DNA from: Steromphala cineraria
Taxonomy: Eukaryota; Mollusca; Gastropoda; Trochida; Trochidae
DNA length: 64,000 nt
Assembly (NCBI GenBank): GCA_916613615.1
Contig: OU744732.1
Location: 61,765,227-61,829,226 of the forward strand
Reading direction: 5' to 3'
The notes below the pieces were generated by a model. It was not told the origin of the DNA and searched no databases. It was given only the letters and a program-made list of their open reading frames with translations. Each line of letters begins with the position of its first letter. The stretch's first letter is position 1. The position numbers and the translations under genes were made by a program. Positions 11,456 through 22,971 of this stretch are shown here, piece by piece.

Positions 11456-14350
11456 CAGATAACACATCATTATTACTAAATTTTAAGCTTTCATCAAGTG
11501 ATCACTCGCACTATATAAATTCTCTAATTTGAACTTACTAATCATAATTTTATCTTGAATATAGAATATTTAAGATTGTCATGCAAGTTGTTCTATATTT
11601 TAAGTGTTTCTAAAACATTAAGATGAAAGACAAACATAATTAATTAATTTGTTTAAAATATTTATGGCAACTAGCTGCAAAAACCCAATGACATTAAACA
11701 TCATGTTAGATTTTGAACAATGGTATCTCCCTTATATTCCTTTAAATACCACACATAAGGGGTCAACCAGAGTTCAGATATTTCTGTTGAGTCAGCTGCT
11801 AGTCTGTTGCATAATCAACCTGACCCAATTGATATGGTAGAGCATTATGCTATATGGCCATGTGTATGCAATAAGAGTTATGGAAATTAGACTTGTATTC
11901 TCATGACAGTGATATGTTCTTTCTAAGAATAACAACTTACACAAAACTTGTCACTTGTTTTGTGTTTAGCAATCTACATGATAAGTTGATGTGGAAAGAG
12001 TTATTTTGCATCAGGTTCCAGTTCCTGTGTTTTACTCATATTTGTACCATTTCTATATTTAACAGCAGTTCTTCTTGACACAAAATCAATTTAGGACATA
12101 AGCTCACTATATTTTGTTAAATTATATATATTTTTCACAACAATTCATGTTCTCTCCCGTCAAGTCTATTAATACCACACATAAGGGCTTAGCCAGAGTT
12201 CAGGTTTACATGCTCAGCACACTAGGATGATTCTCCAAATATACGTACACAAAGCCCAATACACAAATTGCTACACTCTCCTTAAGGATCTGGGGCTAGC
12301 AGCCCTGCCTGCTTGTATATTGCATAGTAATCCTGACCTAATTGATTAATAGAACATAATGGACTTTATGGAAAGTATATAAATTGTCTTTATGAAAAAT
12401 ATACTTGTATTCTATCAATAGTAATACTTTTTACAAATAACAATTTAAACAAGTCAACAATCTGCACGATGAGTTAATATTAACAAGTCAAGAATCTGCT
12501 TTTATGTTCAGTTATCTACATGATAAGTTAATAATAGAGGTATTTTGTATCAGGTTCCAGTTCCAATACCATGTGTTTTATAAATACCTGTAAAAATAAA
12601 TGATAATTGTATCATGCTGAAGGGGTTCTGGGAACAACATGTCGTCATAGAAGTCATTATTTTTCAATTAGATTTCAGGCCAAGTACTACTCCTACTAAA
12701 TCAATTAAGATATCATTCTGAAAAGTGAGTATTTTTTTATATAGTGATTCCTGACAAAGACGCATTTATTTTATTATCAAGAATCCAAGATGGTCAATAT
12801 GTCAATTATATTGAATTTTCAATTAGATTTCATGAAATTCATTGAAAAGAATACATTTCCTGATCAATCAAATCAATGTCATTATATTTGTATTGATACT
12901 CTTGTTGTAATATTCATCAACACTATAATACAGTTACAAAAAACTGTATGAATCATCTTTATCTGCGAACAGCCTGAAACATGACTGTTTTAATAAATCC
13001 TTTCCGTTTTACATAATTCCTGACACTTCATATATATGGCAAATAACATAGTCAGTGAGGGATAAATATACATTTTATAATCATCTATATCTGATTACGG
13101 TCTGAACAATGATTATCTAGATAATTATAATGATCATTCAATTCAAACAAATCCTTTTCAAAAGCATTTAAAATGATTAAATTTGTTCACTCCCAACACT
13201 AACTGTTAGGTTTTTTAGTCCATTGTTCCCATGCAATTAATTTATTCCAAATTGAAAATTTTGGTTAATGAATAACAAATTATCTTTTATTTTGTTTGTC
13301 ATGCTAATAAAAGATATCATTTAATATTCATCTTCAAAACTAATTGAACAGCTGTCTGAACAATTATTTTTTTAACAAAGTCTTTCTCACCAATTCTCTC
13401 TGTTTGTTAAGATACTTCAATAAACATATTACTGAGTTGACCTCCAGATTATTTCCATTGCAAACCTCTCTTCTACCCCCAACCCTTCTATCCCCCCTTT
13501 CCCTCCTCCCCTTTTTTCTCCTGTCCTTCCATTGCAAACCTATCCCACATTCCTTCTATTCCCCTCCCCCCCAACCCCCCCAACCGCCCCATCTATCCTT
13601 CCAGCCCCTCTCCTGCAACTCTCCTCTAAAGAGTATCTGTTTTGCATATTGAAATGAGGGGAGGACACTCACTATATGGAATAACAGTAACTTACATAAG
13701 AGGATAAGTTACATAAGCTACATGCAGGTGCAAGAGGTCATCATAGGTCATCATATCTAGTAATTAGCATAAACCCCCATGTTGCTAGCCTATTCTGACC
13801 AATCAGATTGCACTAACATAGGTCAAGATTTAAGATATTCAGAAATATTCAGTTAGAATTACATGAGACATTGACCTGGACAGTTTACTTTGGCAATTGG
13901 ACCTATCACTAGCTGAATTTGTGATTTGTGTCAGAGGGATATATTCCAAATGTTTATGTGCATCATTTTTTTAGTTCTTTGGAAGTTGAGAGTGTGACTA
14001 AATGAATACTCGTAAACCAATCAAGATATCATAATGAAATTAATACAGATGCCCACATAAAAGTAGCATTTTGAAGATTAAAAAGTCCAAGATGGTCACC
14101 AATTTAGCCATAGATATACAAAAATGTTATACAAAAACCTACTGCTTGTAAACAAATCATGATTATATCATTCTTGTATTAATGTTTGTTCAAACTCTAG
14201 TGGTTTCCAACAGAAGAATAGCATTTTAAAAGATAAAAAAATCATGATGGCAGCCATAATCAATTATCATATAAAAGATGATTACACAATTCAACCATAT
14301 TACCACATCATTCATTTTAAGGTGAGCTTCTGTACCCTCGGTACTTTTAT
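11456..14350 (+). other. Decayed pearl-like tail, no gene
   Basis: AT-rich DNA with progressively diverged core-unit relics (AAGATGGTCA near 12790 and 14090, GATGGCAGCCAT near 14245). A diverged internal duplication shares TACCACACATAAGG and CCAGAGTTCAG at ~11748 and ~12172. The stretch ends near 14318-14345 with AAGGTGAGCTTCTGTACC, complementary in part to the left leader's AGCTCACCTT. The whole 9.5-14.35 kb block may therefore be one large, aged element. Confidence 0.45.
13441..13628. other. Polypyrimidine tract
   Basis: About 190 bp in which nearly every base on the plus strand is C or T, including runs CCCCTCCCCCCC and CCAACCCCCCC. Such tracts can form triplex (H-DNA) structures. It lies within otherwise AT-rich decayed repeat DNA, and the open frame across it is compositional. 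Confidence 0.7.
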
Positions 14351-14413
14351 TGTAAAATATTCATTCCTTTATGAAAAAAATCAATTTCTCGTATAAAGAT
14401 TTTTAAGAAATAT

Positions 14414-14821
14414 ACATGGTGGAAGACAAAACCCAGACAGCAAGCTAGACTAGATTTTTTAATCGTTTCAGAAAATATACAAGTAATAACACAAGAAACT
14501 GACATTTTACCAGGTTACAAATCAGATCATTCTGCAATTAGTATGTCATTTTGCAATTCTCATGAAAAAGAAAAAGGTAGAGGTTATTGGAAATTAAATA
14601 CATCTCTTTTATATGATAGTGAATATACGAAAATGGTAAAACAAACATTGATAGATATGAAAAAGGAGTACAGTGAGGACCAGTTTTCTGATTTGAATGA
14701 CATAAATGCAAGTGACGAAAATATTAAACTAATTATTTCAGACACTCTATTTTTGGAAACTTTCTTGATGAAAATAAGAGGAAATAGTATATCATATTCT
14801 TCTTTTCTAAAAAAAAAATAA
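14414..14821 (+). pseudogene. LINE endonuclease C-terminal fragment
   Basis: The frame begins TWWKTKPRQQARLDFLIVS and continues to LPGYKSDHSAI, the conserved C-terminal motifs of LINE AP-endonuclease domains. A linker with GRGYWKLN follows. It ends at an A-run (position ~14809), where a frame slip in the homopolymer probably breaks ORF2. A further ~300 bp (14822-15133) is readable as LINE linker only by changing frame. The catalytic N-terminal part of the endonuclease is absent. Confidence 0.8.
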
Positions 14822-15133
14822 ATCCAAGAAATCATTAGAATTAGAAGAAAATATTAAGAGATTAAAAGATAGAATCAGAAATGATTTTCAAACGGTAGAT
14901 GAAAGTACTTTATCAGAATTATCACAATCCTAAATAGAACTAGAAAAAAATAAAGAAGAAGAACGTAAAGGACAAGAAATAAGAAGTAGAATAGGTAGGT
15001 GTGAGGAAGGCGAAAAACCAACAAGTTTCTTTTGTCATTTGGAAAATAGGAATTAAACAAGTAAACTTATCACAAAAGTACAAAAGAAAATGGTGAAATA
15101 ACGGCAGAAGGGCCAGAGATACTACAAGAACAA

Positions 15134-16075
15134 ATGAAATTTTATCAAAAACTTTATGCCATTCCTGAAAATGATACACGTGATACGAAAACCCTTAATG
15201 CGATTACAACCCCTATATTAGATGATGTTTTAAAACAATCAATTGATAAACCTATTGAAAAACAGGAAGTTGCTGCAACAATAAAAGCCATGAAAAATAA
15301 TAAAAGTCCAGGTATAGATGGTTTCAGTGTAGAATTTTTTAAGTTTTTTTGGAAAGAAGTAGGAACATGGGTATATAGATATATTCTGGAAGTACATGAC
15401 AATGATAAACTAAGTCTAACAATTAATCAAGGGATAATTACATGTATTCCCAAACCGGGTAAAGATAGGACACTCTTGAAGAATTGGAGATCAATCACAC
15501 TTTTGAACATATTGTACAAGATACTAAGTTCATGTATTGCAAATAGACTAAAAATAGCTCTACCATCGCTCATACATACTAATCAAACAGGCTTTATAGC
15601 AGGTAGATGTATCAGTGACAACATTCGTTTATTCTATGATATTATTTTTGAAACTAAACTAAGTAAGAAACAAGGACTTCTTCTATTAATTGATTTTGAA
15701 AAAGCATTCGATACAGTTTCCAAAAGTTTTATGATAGATGTATTAAACAAATTTCAGTTTGGAACCAACATTGTAAAATGGATTCAAATTTTGATAAATA
15801 ACAATCAATCTTGTGTTTCTCAAAATGGTCATCTTTCTACTTTCTTTGATAATGAAAGGGGGTGTAGACAGGGCGATCCGATTTCCCCTTATCTTTTCTT
15901 GTTAGTGGCAGAAATTTTGGGGATAATGATTAGACGAAATAAAGAAATCAAAGGAATTATTCTAGATGATGTTGAACATAAGATAGGACAATATGCTGAT
16001 GACACAGAATTGCTACTGGATGGGTCTGAAAAAATTTTTACAAGCAGCAATGAACACTTTAGAAACTTTTTATAA
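15134..16075 (+). pseudogene. LINE reverse transcriptase fragment
   Basis: 313 codons are open. Motifs in order: NKSPGIDGFSVEFFKFF, NWRSITLLNILYKI, LLLIDFEKAFDTV, RGCRQGDPISPYLF, and the catalytic YADDT. All RT fingers and palm motifs are present, so this segment would be catalytic if expressed in context. The frame closes at TAA 16073-16075. Beyond that the thumb region (16076-16660) is recognisable only as broken frames. The ATG at 15134 is internal to ORF2. Confidence 0.9.
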
Positions 16076-16664
16076 CATGTCTGGACTAAAAATGAATACG
16101 CAAAAGACAAAGGTTGTATGGCTAGGCTCTATGGCAGGAAGTACTGTAAAATTCTGTGATAATCTTCAATGAGACTGGGAAGAAGGAAACTTTGAAATTT
16201 TAGGAATCACACTTAATGCACTGTTGGAAGATTTATGGTGATAAACACACGCAAAAAGCTAGATAATGTTAAAAAAATATTAGCAAATTTGAGAAAACGA
16301 AATTTTAATTGACTTTAATTGGTAAAATAATATTGATTAAATCTCTAGCATTGTCAACACTAGTTTATATATTTACAGCTCTACCTATCCCACCAAACTC
16401 TTTTATTAAGGAGCTTGAGAAAATATTCTTTGAATTTCTATGGAACGGTTAAAAGGATCAAATTAAACGGGAAAACATTATGCAAAACTATGACGAGGGA
16501 GGACTAAGAATGATAGATATTGTTTCATTTAAAATTATCATACCTTCAAAGATACATAAGAAATGAAAAACATCAAGCAATGATTTCCAGTTTCGGATTT
16601 ATTTAAACTTGGTGCTAACATTCATAGATATGTTTCATTAAGAAACCCATTTTGGCAAAATGTA

Positions 16665-17435
16665 TTGGATGCCTGGAACATCTACTATAGGTTGTATAAA
16701 TGTGATTCAAACAATATTGGAGATATTTTAGCAGAACCCCTATGGCTCAATCATCAGTTTATACATCCAAACTTTATTATTAAATCATGGTTTTTGAAAG
16801 GAGCTTGTAGTATTAGAGATATATGTGACTCTCAAGATATATTGTCTTTCCAACAATTGAAAAGCAAATATGATTTAAATGGCACTATACTTCATTATAA
16901 TAAAATGTTACTAAATATTCCACTTCAATGGAGAAAAGTTATCACTGACAAACACATTGTCAAAGAAAATGTCAACATTTCAGAAGCCTTAAGAAATATG
17001 TTAAAACTTTCTACAGGTTGTAGATACTTCTATGACATTTTGATTAGGAAAGACAATTTACCCAAGGTTTGTACTAAATGGGAAAAACAATTTCCTGAAG
17101 ATAAAAACTGGAAATCAATTTTCACTAAATTTAGAAAATGTACAAAAGATGCAAAGCTTATTGATTTCCAATATAGATTTATTCATAAGAAAATATACAG
17201 AAAGCATGAGCTGTTGTACATGAAAATTGTTGACGATGAAGTTTGTTCATTTTGTATGGAAGAAAATGAAAATATTGAACACATATACTATAACTGTAAG
17301 CATATCAAAAACTTCTGGTCTCTCTTTGAAAGATTTTTTAAGGATAAAATACCTGATTTTGTCCTAACTAAGTTTATTATCTTTTTTTGGCGTTCCAAAC
17401 TCAGATTTTTTTTAGATCTTTTCACTAGTTTTTAG
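16665..17435 (+). pseudogene. LINE ORF2 C-terminal fragment with Cys/His motif
   Basis: 256 codons are open, matching the C-terminal region of L1/Tx1-type ORF2. It ends with a CxxC-x8-H-x4-C cluster (CSFCMEENENIEHIYYNC), a nucleic-acid-binding knuckle typical of this region. It lies downstream of the RT fragment in the same orientation, with at least one frameshift between them. The rest of the LINE 3' end (17436-17600) is A-rich and non-coding. Confidence 0.75.
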
Positions 17436-17600
17436 GGTAAATTAGAAAAATACATTTTATAATCATAAAACAAATACTTATAAGTACAAAAATAATATAC
17501 TGTCATTATTTTTTATAAAATTTAATCGATATTTTAGCTTTTAAGTTTTATACCTCACAATGTCAGTGAAAAATAAACAAAAAAGTATAAACTTTTCAAA

Positions 17601-18050
17601 AACACAACATGAGGTATCCAACCTCCTTAAGTGTATCAAAAAGAGGATATTCAAAATGTTAACTGTGTTTGAAAAACATTTCAAAACCAGGCATATGTAA
17701 CACCTCTATACCCATAACCAGCCAGTAGTCCAACAGTAGATGACAGAAATGCGTGAAGAGGCCTTTCACTCAATACCTAACCATTAATTGAAAGGAATCA
17801 TTGTGTTTCGCTGATTCAAAAAGAAATTATTCTTGAAAGCCACAGTTGACACACAGCTATTGATGTAGATCGCCGTGACATGTGTGCCAATGTTATACTG
17901 AACTACATCCTGTCTCAGGGTAAAACGAATACGCTGACGCTCCACTTTCATACCCTGGGTGAAGACCCCACTGAAAGCTGCGCGTTGTGACCTCTGACCT
18001 ATGAACTATCTAATAATACTCAACCAATGACAGCGTCTGAAAGGCGAGTT
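17601..18050. repeat. Left arm of a large inverted repeat
   Basis: Positions ~17915-18005 (GGTAAAACGAATACGCTGAC…CACTTTCATACCC…TGCGCGTTGTGACCTCTGA) are complementary, with mismatches, to ~23893-23982. The arms flank the LTR element A insertion. Without element A the inverted-repeat unit would be about 1.2 kb, a plausible DNA-transposon derivative. The remainder of the stretch shows no gene. Confidence 0.6.
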
Positions 18051-18055
18051 GGTAT

Positions 18056-18225
18056 TGTTAAATGATGTATGACCGACACTGGTTGTTGGTTCAATCATTT
18101 ATATAGCTTCATGTTTACATGCTACAATAACACAGGCGCGCTCTGGTTGCGGCCATAGGTGGTGATGAGAGCGAGGCTCGGTTGTTACTATAATCGTAAC
18201 CGGAAGTCGGAATACGGATTCTACA
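18056..18225 (-). repeat. Element A 3' LTR
   Basis: 170 bp, identical to the copy at 22802-22971. It begins TGTTAAATGATG and ends GGATTCTACA in plus-strand orientation. In element orientation this is the downstream LTR. Confidence 0.95.
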
Positions 18226-18237
18226 TCCTCCCCTTTT
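18226..18237 (-). other. Element A polypurine tract
   Basis: In element orientation AAAAGGGGAGGA immediately precedes the 3' LTR, the usual place and composition of the plus-strand primer for reverse transcription. Confidence 0.85.
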
Positions 18238-18630
18238 ACTGTTTAACTCTTATAACAATATATTAAATTAAAACTTTCTTTAGAGTCTCTGAGATGATGG
18301 ATATATATAAAATATAGATTGGTGTGAGATGTGATCCGTGAATTAAAGTCCTTTGTCACTTCCAAGTCACATGAATCACAGGTGGTTATAGTCCATATAG
18401 AAATCCGAGCACTCATTTGATTATGATTATGATGAAAACTTTTAGAGTCCAACATTGTATGAATTATTAAAACTTTAACACTGAACACTGCCTCTGCAAC
18501 ACTGAACACTGTCTCTCTCCAAAGACTAGAATGCTTCACAGTCTATAGCGGAACTGGAACACTGAAATAACATTGTCTCTGAAATATAACAGGAACAGTC
18601 TCTGAAATTAAACATTAACACTGTCTCTGT

Positions 18631-19152
18631 TTATAGTGCATATCGTGGGTTGGGATGCACTATTCTTCCACTCCTCGTTCTAAGCAGCGAGCCTCGTACA
18701 GGTGTTGACGAGTGCTTTGAGCTTCTTACAGGTGGCGGCTTGTCATGGGACTGTTGACAAGGTGATTTAGGAGTTGTCTGGTCTGCTGTGTCCTGAGTTG
18801 TCTGTTTTCTGGGTGGTGAGACTGATTTTGTCGTTGTCTGTGACTTTGACGGTGAAGGCTGATATTGGTCTTGATTGTTGAGCTGTATGTTTTGCTTCTT
18901 AGGCTTGCTTGTACGTTCGTTGTGAACCAGTAGAAGGTGTCTTCTATTTCTGCGGTATGTGCCTCCTTCAGACTCGACAATATATGATCTTGGAGTTTCA
19001 TGTGCGCCTTTCACGATACCTGTTCTGTTGTATCCTTTCTCAGTCTGCATTCTGACCTTGTCTCCAGGTACGAGTTGTCCCAAAGGTTTGGCTGTTTTGT
19101 CGTACTGACACTTCTGTTGTTCGCCGATCTCTCTTAATCTGTTTTGAATGGT
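18631..19152 (-). pseudogene. Element A integrase C-terminal tail beyond an in-frame TAG
   Basis: The frame of the polyprotein continues past the TAG at 19153-19155 without shift for 174 codons, to TAA at 18631. The tail carries a KPLGQLVPGDKVRMQ stretch and a downstream SRTRSGR-like basic end (LLRTRSGRIVHPNPRY), typical of Ty3-type polyprotein C-termini. The first ATG inside is at 19083, but independent translation is unlikely. Because it lies in the same frame, it is expressed only by readthrough, or the TAG is a recent point mutation. Confidence 0.75.
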
Positions 19153-22100
19153 CTATGGATCTTTGAGTGAAGGCTCTAGGAGTTTAGAGGATATTGGAAG
19201 TTGGGTTTTGGTGCGTCTCGCCATAAGTCTCTGTGCCGGTGATCCAAGGATTGGATCTCTCGGTGTATTTCTTCTGTTGAGTATGGCAAGATATGGATCT
19301 GTCTTGTCCATGTCACACTTTTCCAGAATATTCTTGGCTGATCTGACAGCTCTCTCTGCTAGTCCATTACTCTGTGGATAGTTGGGACTACTTGTTTTGT
19401 GTTGAAATCCCCAGGCTGTGGCAAATTTTGAAAATTCACTTGCGCTGAATTGTGGCCCGTTGTCTGAGTATAGGGTGTCTGGGATTCCAAATCTGGCAAA
19501 GTGACTCCTGATGATTGTGGCTGACTCTGTGTTTTCGAGCGAGTTGAGTTCGTACCATCCTGAGTACGAGTCCACCAGTACGAGGTAGGTCTTTCGCTTG
19601 AAAGTAAACAGGTCTGCTGCTAGGGCTTGCCATGGTCTCTCTGGAACTCTGCGCTGCTTGAGAGGTTCCTTCTGCTGGTGAGGTTTGCATGCATTGCAAA
19701 TGTCACAACTTGGGACATATTTTTCCATGTCTTGATTAAGTTCCGGCCAATAAAGAAATTCTCTAGCTTGTCTCTTTGATGCTTGTGCTGAGCTGTGTCC
19801 TCTGTGTACCTGCTCCATGTATTCTCTTCTGAGACTGGGTGGTACGACAATCTTCTCACCTTTGTAGATGATTGAGGAATACTGCGCGAGCTCATCTCGA
19901 AACGAGTGGTATGCTTTGACGTCTGGGTGAACATCTCTCTTGTATTCTGGCCATCCATGTTGAATGTAGCGATTCAACTGCTGCATGAGTGGATCTCTTT
20001 CTGTTTCCATCTGTAATTGCTCCATTCTTTGTTCTGTCATAGGTAAGACTGTCATTACTTCAAATTCGTCTTCCTGGTTTGACTTGTCACTGAGGTATGC
20101 TCGGGAAAGGGCGTCTGCGATGATCAGATCTTTTCCTTTCTTGTAGACCAAGTCAATCGAGTATTGTTGGAGCTTCAACAGCATGCGCTGTAGTCTTGCA
20201 GGTGCAGCAAACAGTGGTTTCTTGCAAATGGTGATGAGTGGCTGGTGGTCTGTTTCCACTGTGACTCTTCGTCCATATATGTAATCATGGAATTTCTCAC
20301 AGGCAAAGAGAATTGCTAGTAGTTCTTTCTCAATCTGGGCATAATTCATCTGTGACTTTGTCATCGACTTTGATGCATATGCTATCGGCTGACCTTCTTG
20401 CAAAACTGCTGCGCCCAGTCCACTTTTCGAAGCGTCACACGTGAGTGTGATTGGCTTGTTCAGGTTGTAGAACTTCAATGTGGTTGCATTGCTGATCTCT
20501 TTCTTGATTGCTTCTGTTGCCTGTTTACACTTGTGTGACCATGACCATGCATATTCTTTCTGCAGCAAGTCTCGAAGTGGAGATGCTATTTCACTCAGCC
20601 GTGGTATGAACTTCGCTAGGTATGTGACCATTCCTAGAAATCTGCGTAGAGCTGGCAATCCGTCTGGCTCTGGCATGTTGACAATTGCTCTGACCTTCTC
20701 CGGGTCGGGTTTGACACCTTCATCTGTAAGCAAATGTCCAACGTAGCTGACGGCATTCACCTTGAAATGGAACTTGTTTGGATTAAGCTTGAGTCCAATC
20801 TGTTCCGCTCTGTTGAGAACCTTGATGACATTCCTGTCATGCTGCTCTTCTGTTTCTCCCCACACCAGTAAGTCGTCCATGATTCCTTCACAAGGTAGAC
20901 CGCTGAACAGACTGTCCATGTGTTTCTGAAACACTTCGCTGGCTGAGGTGATTCCAAATGGCATTCTGAGGTACCTGTACCGTCCATATGGAGTGTTGAA
21001 TGTGGTCAACAATGATGTGCTGTGTGAGAGGGGAATCTGCCAAAAACCTCGAGATGCGTCAAGTTTCGTGAACCACTTGGCTTCAGGCATTCTTGCTGTA
21101 ATCTCCTCCACTGTTCTCATCGGGTAGTGCTGCCTCTTTATGGCCTTGTTCAAATCCATCGGGTCTATGCAAATTCGTACCTTGTTGGTATCTTTCTTCT
21201 TTGCGATGACCATGGATGATACCCAGTCAGTAGGCTCGGTGACAGGAGTGATGACTCCATCTCGGACCATCTCGTCTAATTCCTCTTTCACCTTTTCTTG
21301 CATTGCTACTGGTACTCGACGTGGAGCTCTTATCACAGGTAGTATATCGCTGTCTAGCTCTGCACTGTACTCAACTGGTAAGTTTCCAAGTTTTCCATCA
21401 AACAAACTGTGAAACTGTTTCAAAATCTGTGCCTTGGTTAGTGGCTCTGTCTTCTTCTCATCTAAGCTGAGTCCATCAATGTTGTATACATCATCATCAA
21501 ACAACAACAACTTCAGCCGTACACTGTCTTTCAATCCGATGATTGGTTTGAGTGACTGTTCAATTACATGAAATGTGAGAGTTTCTTCTTCATTCTTATA
21601 TCTACAGTTCAACTGGGTTCTGCCCAGAGTTTTGAGTGAGCTTCCTCCATAACTGACTAATGTAACAGTGTGCTGTCTGTTTATCTTTTCCCCTTGACAA
21701 ACCTTCTTGAACATGGCGAAAGGCATAACATTACATTTGGCTCCTGTGTCAACCTTCAAACGAACTTGTTCATTATTGACAATGATACTTGCATAGGCTT
21801 CAAGTGGTGAATCTTCAATGTCATCAATTTCCAACGAATCAAGGAAGAAAACATTATTCTCATCATCTTCATCTGTCTGTTCATCAATATCATGTACACT
21901 GCGTCTTTGTGTATACTTGGTTTGTCTCCCCTGTCTTTTCTTGTTTTTCTGATGAGTTTGTTTTTCTTTGGCATGATATGGATTCTTACAAGCATTGGCA
22001 AAGTGATTCATTTTTCCACATTTGTAACATTTCTTTCCATATGCAGGGCAACGTCCAGATGGATGTTCATAAGTACAATTTCTACATCTGGGAAATGTTC

Positions 22101-22674
22101 TTGAATTACTGATGGCATGTACCTCTGCAGGTTTTATACATAGTTCTTGCATACCCTTGCCAGAAATTTCTTCTACAGTACATGTAGCAACAGCTGTTTG
22201 CAAATCAAGTTCACTTGTTTTGAGTAATGTTTTTCTCAAACCATCAGAGTTTACACCACAAACTATTCTGTCTCTAAGCATTTCATCTTTCAAATTTCCA
22301 AAATTACATGAATTTGCTTTGTTGATGAGATCTGAATAAAAAGTTTGAAATGGTTCACCTTTTTCTTGAATCCTTGAAAAGAATCTAAATCTCTCCAGTG
22401 TAATGTTCGTTTGAGGCACGCACAGTTGTCTGAATTTAGCCTTGAGCACAGATAATTTCTCACGAGATTCTTCACCTGTATATTGAAATGACTTCTCCCT
22501 TTCAATCGCCTCCTTTCCTGCAATATTCAAGAAAATATATGCTTTTGTCTTCGCATTCTTGTCACCGTGTGCAGCAGCAAGGAAAATATCAAATTCCTGT
22601 TCAAATTGACGCCAGTTTTCTGCTACATCGCCCTCAAAAGATAAAGGTTTAGGTCTGTTTAGACTGTCCGCCAT
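19153..22674 (-). CDS. Element A gag-pol polyprotein
   Basis: 1,173 codons from an ATG 128 nt inside the 5' LTR. Domains in order: gag-like N-terminus (~1-200); CX2CX4HX4C zinc knuckle at about 213-226 (CYKCGKMNHFANAC), preceded by another Cys-rich segment; aspartic protease with DTGA at about 308; reverse transcriptase ~450-650, whose catalytic box reads IMDD instead of YxDD (about 598); RNase H ~740-870 (LTCDASKSGLG, ETDHQPL); integrase with HHCC (~925-965) and DDE core (~1020-1120; YSDNGPQF). Gag and pol share one frame with no frameshift. It copies and integrates the element. TAG ends it early, before the integrase tail. All catalytic motifs are otherwise present. Confidence 0.95.
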   Translation of the reverse strand: MADSLNRPKPLSFEGDVAENWRQFEQEFDIFLAAAHGDKNAKTKAYIFLNIAGKEAIEREKSFQYTGEESREKLSVLKAKFRQLCVPQTNITLERFRFFSRIQEKGEPFQTFYSDLINKANSCNFGNLKDEMLRDRIVCGVNSDGLRKTLLKTSELDLQTAVATCTVEEISGKGMQELCIKPAEVHAISNSRTFPRCRNCTYEHPSGRCPAYGKKCYKCGKMNHFANACKNPYHAKEKQTHQKNKKRQGRQTKYTQRRSVHDIDEQTDEDDENNVFFLDSLEIDDIEDSPLEAYASIIVNNEQVRLKVDTGAKCNVMPFAMFKKVCQGEKINRQHTVTLVSYGGSSLKTLGRTQLNCRYKNEEETLTFHVIEQSLKPIIGLKDSVRLKLLLFDDDVYNIDGLSLDEKKTEPLTKAQILKQFHSLFDGKLGNLPVEYSAELDSDILPVIRAPRRVPVAMQEKVKEELDEMVRDGVITPVTEPTDWVSSMVIAKKKDTNKVRICIDPMDLNKAIKRQHYPMRTVEEITARMPEAKWFTKLDASRGFWQIPLSHSTSLLTTFNTPYGRYRYLRMPFGITSASEVFQKHMDSLFSGLPCEGIMDDLLVWGETEEQHDRNVIKVLNRAEQIGLKLNPNKFHFKVNAVSYVGHLLTDEGVKPDPEKVRAIVNMPEPDGLPALRRFLGMVTYLAKFIPRLSEIASPLRDLLQKEYAWSWSHKCKQATEAIKKEISNATTLKFYNLNKPITLTCDASKSGLGAAVLQEGQPIAYASKSMTKSQMNYAQIEKELLAILFACEKFHDYIYGRRVTVETDHQPLITICKKPLFAAPARLQRMLLKLQQYSIDLVYKKGKDLIIADALSRAYLSDKSNQEDEFEVMTVLPMTEQRMEQLQMETERDPLMQQLNRYIQHGWPEYKRDVHPDVKAYHSFRDELAQYSSIIYKGEKIVVPPSLRREYMEQVHRGHSSAQASKRQAREFLYWPELNQDMEKYVPSCDICNACKPHQQKEPLKQRRVPERPWQALAADLFTFKRKTYLVLVDSYSGWYELNSLENTESATIIRSHFARFGIPDTLYSDNGPQFSASEFSKFATAWGFQHKTSSPNYPQSNGLAERAVRSAKNILEKCDMDKTDPYLAILNRRNTPRDPILGSPAQRLMARRTKTQLPISSKLLEPSLKDP

Positions 22675-22783
22675 GATAACTGTTGATCGTTCGTCGAGCA
22701 GACGACAAATGTCAAATCACAAAATCACACACTGTCACAAAATCCTCAGCATGACGCTGTTCAAATGTCAGTTATGTTATCGT

Positions 22784-22801
22784 TCTTAACTTCTGACACC
22801 A
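22784..22801 (-). other. Element A primer binding site
   Basis: In element orientation TGGTGTCAGAAGTTAAGA starts directly after the 5' LTR with no spacer. It begins with TGG, as sites complementary to a tRNA CCA end do. It shares TGGTG-CAGAAGT with the corresponding site of element B at 57845-57862, so both may use the same tRNA class. Confidence 0.75.
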
Positions 22802-22971
22802 TGTTAAATGATGTATGACCGACACTGGTTGTTGGTTCAATCATTTATATAGCTTCATGTTTACATGCTACAATAACACAGGCGCGCTCTGGTTGCGGCC
22901 ATAGGTGGTGATGAGAGCGAGGCTCGGTTGTTACTATAATCGTAACCGGAAGTCGGAATACGGATTCTACA
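22802..22971 (-). repeat. Element A 5' LTR with TATA box
   Basis: 170 bp, identical to 18056-18225. On the element strand it contains TATATAAATG (22851-22844 region), a plausible core promoter for the genomic transcript. An LTR of 170 bp is short but within the Ty3-type range. Confidence 0.95.

Larger units (their letters stand above)
14414..17600 (+). mobile_element. 5'-truncated LINE, L1/Tx1-like
   Basis: Continuous but frame-broken sequence encodes the end of an apurinic endonuclease domain, a linker (GEKPTSFF near 15019), reverse transcriptase, and a C-terminal Cys/His motif, in LINE ORF2 order. The 5' portion, including ORF1 and most of the endonuclease, is missing. It starts just after the decayed pearl-like tail. 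The 3' end is A-rich, but there is no clean poly(A) or target duplication. Confidence 0.85.
18056..22971 (-). mobile_element. Ty3-type LTR retrotransposon (element A), young and nearly intact
   Basis: A 4.9-kb element on the minus strand, bounded by two identical 170-bp LTRs (TGTTAAATG…TTCTACA). A 5-bp target duplication GGTAT lies at 18051-18055 and 22972-22976. A primer-binding-site-like TGG sequence abuts the 5' LTR (22784-22801) and a purine tract abuts the 3' LTR (18226-18237). One long frame encodes gag-protease-RT-RNase H-integrase. Identical LTRs indicate recent insertion. The only lesion seen is a single in-frame TAG near the integrase C-terminus. Confidence 0.95.

Noticed and set aside
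13344..13652. 102-codon Leu/Pro/Ser-rich ORF
   Set aside because: Produced by the polypyrimidine tract; composition only.
14543..17435. LINE as a potentially active element
   Set aside because: 5' truncated with multiple frameshifts and stops between the endonuclease, RT and C-terminal segments.
19148..22339. Plus-strand ORFs within element A (for example 20480-20746, 21789-22112)
   Set aside because: Antisense to the clearly coding gag-pol frame, without recognisable domains.
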